From Brachypterus glaber (taxonomy: Eukaryota > Arthropoda > Insecta > Coleoptera > Kateretidae), in contig OY294044.1 of assembly GCA_958510825.1 (NCBI GenBank), positions 47,270,626 through 47,334,625 on the forward strand: 64,000 nucleotides of DNA, in the 5' to 3' direction. Every line of letters starts with the position of its first letter. Position 1 is the stretch's first letter. The notes below the pieces were generated by a model. The model did no database searches, was not told the DNA's origin, and was given only the letters and a program-made list of their open reading frames with translations. Below, one piece after another: positions 42,901-54,900 of the stretch. The translations under genes and the position numbers were made by a program.

Positions 42901-45900
42901 GTTCCTATGAAGGTTGGTCCGGAAATGAGTCCTAAGGGCACGGTGAGTTTTTGGGGGTATTTTTTATTTTTTTCGAAACCCTGAAATTCCTTTACCACTC
43001 GATAGTACCGTCCATTTATATGATTTTCAGCGAAAATTATTAAAATGTACTGAGCGCTACGTTTAAATTAGATTTTTTTAATTTTCGCTGAAAATCATAT
43101 AAATGGACGGTACTATCGAATGGTAAAGGAATTTCAGGGTTTCCAAGCAAACAAAAAATACCCCGAAAAAAGCACCGTGAAGGGAGCCACGGCTCTTTAA
43201 AATTTTAATAAAAATAAGGTTTTTAATTAATAACTCTTGTACCCTTTAAGCTAGAGCGACCAGCTTTTGCATGTATACTAGTTGTTATGGAGATGTTCTT
43301 GGACGAAGGACCTTTTTAATGCTGGTTCATTTGGTTGTCATTAAAACTTTACTATGAAAGTTTTAATGACAACTCTATCACAATTATTAGACAATTAATT
43401 ATAGGTATAAATCCATAGGTAAAAAGGTATGAAGTCTTGAACATATAGTCCCCTCCTTGAAAGTTTATAACTTTCAATAAACTTAAAATTAAATATCTTC
43501 TGAGAAGGGACAAATTTTTGAAAATAAACGCTTGATAATTCCTTTTGCGGTTTGTATAGTTACAACTCTGACTACATCATCTCTTCCTGGATGAGTTTCA
43601 ATTATTCTTCCCAAATACCACTTACATGGGGGAAGATTATCTTCTTTAATTATAACTAATTGCCCTTCTTTTAAAGGTTTACTTGTTTTTGTCCACTTGA
43701 CTTAACTGAAGTTCTGTAATATATTCTTTCGACCATCTAGTCCAAAAATGCTGCATAAGTTTCTGAATTCGTTGAAAATGAGACAGTCTTGTTTCCTTGA
43801 TTTCAAGCAGATTTTGGTCAGCCACCGACGTGAACGTACGACCGATTAAGAAATGAGCAGGAGTTAAAGGTAAATAGTCACTAGTCACTAGTCACTTGAA
43901 GAAATAGGTGAAATAGGTCTTGAATTGAGAATTGATTCTATTTGCACTACCAACGTGTAAAGCTCTTCAAAAGTTAAATTAGCATTACAAGCAACCCGTT
44001 TTAAATGATATTTGGTTGATTTTATGCCAGCTTCCCACAAACCACCTTGATGAGGAGATGAAGGAGTTATAAATTGCCAAGATATGCCTTCTTGTTCAGA
44101 AAAACTTATTATTTTATTTGAATTTTTATTTAAAAAATTACCAAGTTCTTCCAACTCTGAATGGGCTCCAACGTAATTGGTAGCATTATCTGAGAATATT
44201 TTATGGGGTTTTCCCCTACGACTTACAAAACGTCTTAAGGCAGCTATGAACGCCTCTGACGTAAGATCCGATACAACCTCAATATGAATGGCTTTGGTAC
44301 AAAAACAAACAAATAATGATAAATAACACTTACTTATTTTGCAACCAAGACCTTTTCTATCTTTAATATAAAATGCACCAGTATAATCTAAACCAGTTGT
44401 GTAAAAAGGAGGAGCTGGAGAGACACGCTGCGAAGGTAAGTTACCCATGCGTGGAGTTGTTATCTTTGGCTTGGCTTTAAAGCAAGTTATACAGGAATGA
44501 ACAACTCTTCTTGCCAAGTTCCGTCCTGACAAAACCCAATATTTTTGACGAATGGTATATAAAAGCATTTGCGGACCTGATTGCATTAATTTGATATGTT
44601 CAGAGTTAAATAATAACTTAGTAAGATGATGATTTCCTGATAATAAAATCGGATGTTTCATGTCATAAGAAATATTTGCATTTTCAAGTCTCCCGCCAAC
44701 TCTGATCATATCATTTGAATCAAGAAAAAGATTCAATTTTATTAAATTGCCATTTTTTATTTCCTTTTTGTTTTTAAGCAAACTTAATTCATTATGAAAT
44801 GATTGTTGCTGTGATATTTTTATTAAAAAATTTAAAACAAATGATAGTTCATTAGATTTTAATGGACCACTTACATTTGGGTACTTGTTTTTTAATGAAT
44901 TTTTCATAAATCGAAAACAATAAGCGAAAGTCCACACTAAGCTAGATAACTGAGAAAAATTAAAAAAATTAACTATCTCACTTGAAAGCGTTGAAATATA
45001 AGAATGTGTTTCTTTTCGCATTTCAGGTAAGTTAGCAGTTAAAGTTTTGAGTATTGGCCATTCAGATTCACTTTTTGATAACCACCTCGGTCCATGCCAC
45101 CAACTGTCTAATGTTAATAAAGTCTTTGGGTTAACACCACGAGAGAGGTAATCAGCAGGATTATCTGAAGTGGGCACGTACCTCCAGTTTTCTGGATTAG
45201 TTAGAGTTTGAATTTGAGACGTCCTATTTGCTACGAATGTTTGTAACAAATTTGGACTTGTGTTAATCCAACCAAGTGCTATAGTGGAATCACACCAATA
45301 AACACACCTATTTATTGGCATATTCAGCGATGCTTTAACTTTATGAGTTAATGTTGCAAGCAATAAAGCTCCATTTAATTCTAATCTGGGCATTGTGAGA
45401 GCTTTTAAAGGTGCCACTTTATTTTTTGAGCATATAAGTTTAATAAAAACATCACCTTGTGCATTTTGGGATTTGAGATACATGACACATCCATAAGCGG
45501 CCTCTGACGCATCTGAAAAGCCATGAATCTCTATTCTTGTAAAATGCATGCAAACAATTTGTCTTGGGATTTGTACATTATTTAAGTGGTGAAGTTCAGT
45601 ATAATAATTAAGCCAACTAGTTTGTAAATATTTAGGAATTTCTTGATCCCAAGTCAAATCATTCTGCCATAAATTCTGCATTATAATTTTTGCAATTATT
45701 GTACAAGGACCTATTAATCCAAGTGGATCGAAAATTTGGGTAATATTTGATAATATTGATCTTTTAGTTAAAACTTTAATATTATTTATATTAATTTAAA
45801 AAAATAAATTATCCGTTTTACTATTCCACATGATACCCAAAGTTTTTGTATTTTCATTAATACCTAAATCTATTATTTCCTGTTGAGGAACATTGTCAAC

Positions 45901-48900
45901 TATTTCGTTTAATATTAATGGACTATTGGAAACCCATTTTCGTAAATTAAACCCTGCTGTATATAATATATGAGAAAGTTGTTTTGCCAATTGAATTGCT
46001 TTCTCTTCAGTATCAGTACCTGTTAACAGGTCATCAACGTAAAAATCTTTCTCAATAATTTGTGCTGCGTCGGGAAATTTCTCTGCAAAATCTTTTGAAA
46101 TTTGGATTAAACATCTTATTGCAAGAAAAGGAGTAGAGGAAGTTCCGTACGTTACAGTATTTAAGCAGTAGGTTTCCAATACACCATTTTCTCGCCACAA
46201 AATTAATTGAAAGATACGTTGATCTTCAGCTATTAAAATTTGACGATACATTTTTTCTATGTCTGCAGACAATATATAGTTGTGCTTACGAAATCGCAAC
46301 AAAATTGAAAAAAGATCGTCTTGAATTGTAGGCCCAACCATCTGGATATCATTTAAGGATATTCCAGAGGTAGTTTTAGCTGATCCATTAAAAACGACAC
46401 GTAATTTTGTTGTAGTACTTTCTTCTCTGATCACACCATGATTTGGAAAATAGTACACAACCTTAGGCAAAGTTTTTGTGTCGATTTTTGACATATGACC
46501 CAACGATAAATATTCTGTCATAAATTGCTTATAACGCTCTTTTAATTCCGGGTTTTTATTTAATTTCTTTTCCAGACTTATAAACTGGTAATATGCTCTT
46601 TCTCTAGAATCACCTAATTGTTCAATATCGCTTTTAAATGGCATAGAAACTATAAATCTTCCATCATCAGAGCGTTCGAAATTATTTACAAAATGAGACT
46701 CACAGAGTTTTTTCTCATTTGAAAAATATTTATCGTTTTTACATTCTTCAAGCTCCCAAAATTTAGCAAGTTGTTCTTGGATATCTATTGTTTTAGTAAA
46801 AATGGGTTGCAATTTCATTGATTGGACCTGCTAATATCCAACCCAACTTAGTTTTTTGTAATAAAGGTCTATCTTTATCTCTAGGTATTTTTTTACTACA
46901 CAATAGATCCCAAAACAAATCGGCACCAATTAGTAAATCAATTTTTTTAGGCATATCGTATTGAGGATCTGCCAATTTAATATGATTGGGCATATTTTGT
47001 ATATTTATGCGTGCATTGGGTATAAAGCCCGTAATTTGTGGAATTACATAGCAAGTTAATTCAGCATTATAATTGCAAAAATTAGAATTAATTTTAATTT
47101 TACACATTTCTTGTGATTGTGATGTGGTATTGTTTATTCCAGCTATCACTAAATTTGTTTTTGTAGTACTTACTCCAAATTCTTTGCAAAACTGCATACT
47201 GATATAACTACTTTGTGAACCTGGATCAAGTAGACATCTTACCAAATAAGCTTTTCCATGTTTATCAAAAATAGTGACAACTGCTGTAGACAATAACACT
47301 TGATTATTTTTATTAATTACTGTTGAAGTAAAAGCAACTTGATTTGGATTACCAATTTGCTTTTTATCATCAGTTGGTTTTTTATCATCTCCTTGCTTTT
47401 TATTATCAAAATGCAAAAGAGTGTGATGTTTATAATGACAAATTGTACACTTACGTGCAAAACATGACTTATTTGAATGGCCATATTTTAAACAATTAAT
47501 ACATAAATTCAATTGTTTTGCTTGTTCCGATCTATCTGTTTGATTTAACTTTAAAAAATCCGAACAGTTATAAATTGCATGGCTACCTTTACAAAAACTA
47601 CATGAAAGGGTAGTACCAGATTGATGGAACGTTTTTGAATTTTTTGCATTAAATTGATTATTTGAAGTATTTGAATTTGACTGTTTTTTCTCTACAAAAT
47701 TTGACTCCTAATTTTCAATTAAATCGGCCCGTGATTTTAGAAGAGACGGTGTATTAATATTTGATCTATACACCTCCCACTCACGTGCTGTAATTGAATC
47801 AAGTTTTGTAGTGATTAAATAAATTATAAGCGTATCCCAATATTTTGTAGGTTGCTTTAACGTATTTAAGGTTCGCAAATGCTTCGATATATCATCAATA
47901 AGTTTTCTCAAAAGTGAACTTGACTCCTTTGAAATTTGACTTATGTTGAATAAAAACCTTAAATGATTTTGTATTAGAATTTTTTCATTATTAAAGCGAG
48001 AACACAATAAGTCCCAAGCCACAGCATAGTTATCACTTGTAAATTCTAAGGAACTTATAACCTGCGCAGCGTCTCCCTCGAGCGTAGCTCTAAGTAATGA
48101 TATTTTTGTATATTATCAAGGGCATTATTCGCGTGAATGAGACTTTCAAATAAATCTTTATATTCAAGCCACTCTTCGTGCGAGCCACTATATTTTGGCA
48201 AATGTATTTTTGGTAGTTGTATATTTTGCATACCTGTAAGTACTTCACTACTTGCTACCGAAATAATTGGAGCAGAAGCGGATGCAACAATATTTTTAGT
48301 TTTATTATGCATATTTAGAATATTTTTTGCACAACTTAAAAAAGCATAAAAATTATTTTCAAAATTTTCACGCTCCAAAGCTTGCTCATCATTATTTTCA
48401 GATAAAAAATCAATATCTGTTTGCAAGTTTTCATACTCATCTAAAACTGTTTTATATTTATCAAAACGTGCTTGTAACTCCAAATAATCTAAATCATTTA
48501 ATTTATTATTAGAGCTTTGCATAGATTTTTTAATTTTATCCAAATATTTATTAAAATTGGTAACCTTTGTTTTTAAAGCACCACGTTTTTTAATAAGATC
48601 GTTTAGATTCATATTTATTAACAACTTTTGTAGTGCAAACAGAATTAATTATGGAAGATAAAATTTTTAAAAAAAGGATAAAGAATATAAATACCTACTG
48701 CTCAAATCCTATCGGCAATACCTTGAAGAAGCCACTCTACGTAGAATCTACACACTCCGGTAGACTTTCGTTTGCACTTTTTTCAAATTGACGCCTTACG
48801 CATGTACGGTAGTATTTTGAGCCAGTGAATTTATTCTTATTTTATCTTGATTCAGGATCCCTGAAGTTTTTTGACAGTATGTCAAAATATTGACAATTTC

Positions 48901-51900
48901 TTGTAAATTTAACTTTTTATGGTATTTTTCTTTATGGAATTATTAAAAGATTGATAAAGTACCACTAACTATTTACTTCTTTCTTCTGCTAAGTTCTTAA
49001 ATTACCATCCGGCTCGAAGGACCAAATGTTATGGAGATGTTCTTGGACGAAGGACCTTTTTAATGCTGGTTCATTTGGTGTTTAAGAAACTATACAGCAA
49101 GGCAAATAGAAGGGTCTTTTTGATATTTACAAGTAAAAATGTATTTTAAAAAGTAATGACTTTTACTATAAAAGTTTTAATGACAACTCTATCACAATTA
49201 TTAGACAATTAATTATAGGTATAAATCCTTAGGTAAAAAGGTATGAAGTCTTGAACACTAGTATTAATAAGGGCAATAAGCAATAAATTTATCCAGAGGC
49301 GTGCCTAGACGGACAAAATATGTGAGGCTTAACACATTTTTGCCCCAAACTTTTTTATGTATATTTTTCTTTGGATTTTTTGTAATAAATATAGATTCCT
49401 TCAGTAAAAATACATAAAAAATGTCATATAGTGTAACACTGTAGGAACAACCGCTTTTTTAAAAGGCTATATCTCCTTTATTATTAAATTTAGGTGTTTT
49501 GGTGAGGAATACTGTTTTGCTTAGTTTTAAATGAAGAATCTTCCTGCATCATTAAAATTGTATTGGTGCTTTTTTTGTTCCCGAGTCAATATGTCCATCT
49601 TCGAAGGGCCGCAGCTCTCTTAGGGCTCATTGCTGGACCAACCTTTATAGGAACATTTTTTCATATTTCTTAACGTAGAAACACCCCTTAAATTTCTCGA
49701 ACTTATTTCTGAATAACCCTGTATAGTCGTGTAAAATTCAAGAAAACTTCCTGAAATTTTCTTGAATTATTTAGGCTAAAATAGCTAAATTTCCTCACAT
49801 TTCCAGGTATTCTCGCTTTCCAGACCTCTGGATATTCATTTTTCATAGTTTTAAAGCTTTATATATTAAAAAATACATATCTATCTTACCTTGGGCACTA
49901 CAGCTTGAAACAGAAAATTACTAATCGGACATTCATTTTTGCTTATCGAAGTTATAACATACACGTGTACATTTTCCCTGGGTTTGTCCTTGGCCACGTG
50001 TAGAGTTACGGTTATGTCATTTTTACCCTCCAAAATCGTCAAAGGGGGTACACTGCTAGGTTTAATTTCTTCCAGTTTTATTGAGATTTGTTTTAAATTG
50101 ATTTCAGTTTTGTGGTCATTTGGTTCAGGTATATTTTTCTTGTCTGAAAATAAAGAAAAACGTCTAATACATTATCTCTATAGTCCGATGGAAAAATCAT
50201 TGAGAGTGACTCACCACTGCTATTAGCGGGGATTGTGATCAGCATCCCCGCTCATCGGGGCACACGCAGTCTGTACACCGCTGAGTCACTGTCAATAATT
50301 TTGACATCAGACTATAGAAAGTCGTGAAAAACATACCAATTGTTTTTTCAATAATATGGGTTTTTGAAAATCAGTTAGCTGCGTATTTTTTAGAACGTTG
50401 CCAAATTATAAAGAATAGAGTGCTGAGTATGGCTTTTTTTAAATAAAGGAACTACAAATTGAAAATTTAACATCGCTCTGGTATTTTTATTGTGTGAGAT
50501 GCTGTCTAAAGGTGAATTATAAGTATGTAATATACATTGGAAAGCATACAAACTTTTAATATCATATAAATTTAATTCATCATACAAAGTCTCAGTGGGG
50601 TACAGGTAATTCTTTTTAAATAAAATTTTTAAAATAGTGTTTTGTGTAACTTGTAAATTATTCATTGAATTTTCATACATACCTCCCCATATTATTATAC
50701 CATACCTCAATATGGACTCAGCTAAAGATCTATACAACAACAATAAATTAGAAAATGATAAAATGCCTCTTAACTGGTAAAATTTATATATTAGATTTTT
50801 TAACTTTTTTGTTAAAAACTGGATTGTTCATGCCATTTTAAATGCTGATCTATTTTGATTCCTAGATAAGTTATAGATTCTACTTTATCTATCATACCAC
50901 AGTCACATTTTATTTTATTACATAAACTATTATGAATAGTTAATGTATTTTTTTGTGGCTGATTATTTGCTAATATGGTAAAAGTAAGAAATTTAGTTTT
51001 TTTTAAATTCAGACTTAAAAGACTATTATTTAACCAGTTTAACAAAATTTGAAGACCCCGCTCAGACTTCCTATACACCTCCTCCCATGTATTACCACTA
51101 AAAATTACAGCTGTATCATCAGCGTAGCTTATAAGTAAACCATCTAAATCGTGAATTGCAGATAACTCAAGAACAAGATAGGTCCTAACACAGTCCCCTG
51201 TGGGACTCCCATTATGATTTCCATAGGGTCACTGATTGAATTGTTAATCTTTACACGTTGAATTATTTTGCTAAGGTAGTTTTTAAACAAGGTTAAAAGT
51301 GTTCCTCTGATACCTATGTTTTCCAGCCTTTTTAGTAATTTTTTATGGGAGACGGTGTCAAAAGCCTTTGCGAGATCAAGAAATATTGTTAGTATTTTTT
51401 TGTTGTTATGTAAATTCAATATTATTTCTTTTACCAATTTTGTAATAGCATGTTCTGTACTCAATCCTCTCTGAAGCCAAACTGATTTTTGTTTAAAATT
51501 TTATGATTTTCCAAAAAGTCCATAAGGCGATCTTTAAGACACATTTTAAAAAGTTTCCCAAAGTTATTAATAACAGAAATTGGTCTGTAATTCGTAAGAC
51601 TTTGCTTATCGCCCGCCTTATGAACTGGAGTCACCTTTGTAGTTTTAAACTCGTTAGGTATCTCCCCTGTAGAAAAACACAAATTTATAATATGTACAAG
51701 AGGATCCAATAAGAAGGTATGTATTTTTTTAATAGTGGTAACTGTTACCCCATCGAGACCTGGCGATGATTTAGATTTTAATTGTGAAATTTTAATAATT
51801 AATTCATTTTTTGTTAGTGGTTTTATAAAAAGTGAATTAGCTATTCGCCTACACGGTTGATCTTGAGAGTTATTTTTACCAATTTTTTTAGCCATATTAT

Positions 51901-54900
51901 CTCCAACATTTATGAAAAAATTATTAAATTCGTTTGCTTTAGTTTTATCATCTTTTATTAAGTTACCAGATTTATCAAGTATATTAAAATTATTTTTTTC
52001 CCTATGTTTTAAACTATTGGAAGCCTCATTTATAACATCCCAGATTTTTTTATAATTTTTTCCAGCATTTTTGATTTTATTTTGATAGTATTCATTTTTA
52101 GTACTTTTTATTAGTGAATTTAGCATATTACGATAAACATTATATTCTGTTTTTGCTTCAAGGGAAAAGTTTTTATTCAGTTTATTTTTTAATGAATCTC
52201 TATTTCTTATAGATTTAATTAACCCACTGGTTATCCAGGGTTTAAGCTTTTTATTGTATTTATTATTATTATGGGGTGCTTCTTTTACACTTGCGTTATT
52301 AATATACTGATTTAACCTTTCTAAAAATAATTTATAACAATAATTGGGCTCACTACACTCGAGTACGTCCTTCCATTTTTCTAATTTAATTTCTTTTTCT
52401 AGTTTTGTAAAATTTATAATATATTTATCTGGGTTTAGTGGTGTATTTATATTATCGTTTGCAAAATTTAAAGCCAAAAAAATCGTGTAATGATCAGTGA
52501 GATTTGTCTTTAATATATAAGGTTTTAGTTGTATTTGGTTGTTCTTAAGAAAACTTTCTTTAGCTCTAATAAAAATGTGATCGATTACAGTCGCACTTTT
52601 ATCTGTTACTCTTGTAGGTTTATTGATATAAGGCATCCACCCTCGCTCATACATATTATTTAGATATTTTACTGAATTTTTATCGCATTTGTCTGAAATA
52701 TCAATATTAATGTCCCCTATGAATAGTTCAATATTTTGATTATTTAGATTAGTAAAATAGTAATTTATTTCGTCAATATATGTGGTTTCGTTTATGGATG
52801 GCGGACGATATGAAGCGGTTAAACCAATTTGGGTATTATTTAACTCAAAGATAATTCTTAGCAACTTAGTTTCAGAAAGATCAATGCCTGTTACATTATG
52901 AACAATTTTATTATTTATATAAATTAAAACACCATCATTTTGATTTATACACGAGTTATTATGATATGCACAAAAGTCAGGAATACTATAGTGATCTATT
53001 GAGTCCACCCTCCAGGTCTCAGATAAAATAATTACACCTACGTCCTTTAAATTAATTTTTTCTAAATAAATCATAAGCTCATCAAAGTTTTTGTTTAAGC
53101 TTCTGATGTTAAAGTGGATGATATTATAATAACCTTCACCACTTACTTCATTTTTAAATAATTTTATATCCTCAACAACCCTAGTTAATATAATATGTAA
53201 TAATATATTATAGAAACACTTTGAATCTTGTGCGTAACGGAATTATTTGGGTCCCATCCCTCAAAACCATTTAGGAGAAAAAACATCCTTGATTTTTTTC
53301 TAGATTTTTAAAAAATATTTAGAGGTCGCGCCCGACGCTTTTTTGAATACAAAATCATATGAAGGGTTTTTATTTTTTTAAGGACATAAAAACATTGATA
53401 TCGAAACAAAAAAGTTTTTCTGGATAATAAAGGAATAATCTCAATTTTTATGCCCCTCTACAAAAATAAAACGCCTTTTTAATGGGGTGAAAATGCTTAA
53501 AATTGACATATGAGGTTAATAAAGGCTAGAAAAAATTCACTTAGATTTTTCTTGAGAGTTTTTTTAAGGGTATTCTTTAATATGTCCGAATTCAAAATAT
53601 ATTTATCTTTTTGAAAAAAAGTACAGGGTGTCCAAAAAATAAATATACCAATAAAGCTTTTAAAGCTAAAAAATTATTAAATTGCAATAAAAATATTTTG
53701 TAGCAAATAAATATAAAATGTTTTCAAAATACCTTGTAATATACCGCCCGTTTAAAAGTAAACAAAACGTATGAAACAAAGATCAAGGCTGACGTGTGTT
53801 TTTTTTTCAATAAAATACAGAGCGTCGCACGGACCGTCTCCGCACGTCAGCCCTGATCTGATCGTGTTATCTTTGTTTTCTCTGTTTTGTATAATCTGAA
53901 ATGCACAGTATATTACATATGCTATACTATGTAATGAAACAAATTAAATAGGATTATTTTAAAAAAAAGTGTAGGGCGCAAACGCTTAATTTATTTTTAA
54001 AAATCTGAAAAAAAAACATCCTCAAGACCCAGTTATATAAGTAAACACATTTTAAAGCAATTTGTACATATTATTATACCTTTTGGCCAAATATCATCTC
54101 TTTTATCGAAATAAAGTGATATTTTTTTACATTTTATAAAATTTGTGATTTTTTTTTGGACATTCTGCTCTTTTTCTCAAAAAAATAAATATTAGTACAA
54201 TGAATTTCTAAAAAAATGACCTATGAGAAAAATTTCTAAGTAACCTTTTTTGTAGCATAAATTAGCTTCACACGCTAATTTTTATTTTATTATTTTTTTT
54301 TTATTTATTTATTAACGGTAATCCAATTACAATTTAAAAGAAAAAAATATATAATATAACTTTGTAAAAAGTCAACTGTAAACAACCATGTTTATACCGA
54401 GGGGTAAACCGTTCACAAAATTTTGTACACCTTTAGGAGGAAATCTTCAAAGATTACCTCTTAACCTTCAAAGATTTCCTCCAGATTACGTCCAATTTGT
54501 ACACCTGACTTCCTCTGCGGTTTACTCCTCGGTTTATACTCTAGTAAAGCCATTTTTTAATGTATAAGGGTATATTTTTTTTTGAATACTCCCTATTACT
54601 CAAAAATCGCCTGATTTCAACGATTTTATATTTAAATAATAATAAAAAGACTTAAAAAACCGCCGGGCTCTAAATATTTTTTTAAAAATCAGAAAAAATT
54701 GAGGTTTGGTTTTTGACCCAAATAAACATTTATAGGGCCCTAAAAAAGTCCATTTTTTAATTTTGACTGGGCACCCTACTACATACAAGTCCAGATTTCG
54801 TATACGAATATTATAGGTTTTTATGAGATTCTAGATGTCAATTTTTATAGGGCTTACCCCTATTATTAAAATTGAATGGCTGATTGTTAAAAGGGACCTA

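Larger units (their letters stand above)
43283..49257 (-). mobile_element. BEL/Pao LTR retrotransposon, full length but broken
   Basis: Two LTRs (49027-49257 upstream, 43283-43443 downstream in element orientation) start TGTTATGG and end TTGAACA, flanked on both sides by CTAGT, a perfect 5-bp target duplication. Next to the 5' LTR lies TTTGGTCCTTCGAGCCGG, a primer-binding site with the usual TGG start. A purine run AAGGAGGGGACT precedes the 3' LTR. Internal order is gag, zinc knuckles, aspartic protease, reverse transcriptase, RNase H and integrase, the BEL/Pao order. Several stops and frame breaks make it inactive. It lies in a GGA intron in the same orientation as GGA. Confidence 0.92.
42834..49727. 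repeat. Foldback MITE split by the BEL element
   Basis: TACAGGGTTATTCAGAAATAAGTTCGAGAAATTTAAG at 42834 is mirrored by CTTAAATTTCTCGAACTTATTTCTGAATAACCCTGTA ending at 49727, and the pairing runs on for over 100 bp. The BEL element with its target duplication lies between them. Joined, the two halves (42834-43282 and 49263-49727) make a foldback of about 910 bp. A smaller hairpin (43004-43116, GTACCGTCCATTTATATGATTTTCAG and inverse) lies in the left half. Confidence 0.75.

Noticed and set aside
49939..50226. 95-codon plus-strand frame
   Set aside because: Antisense of the GGA ear exon, which matches its family and splices correctly.
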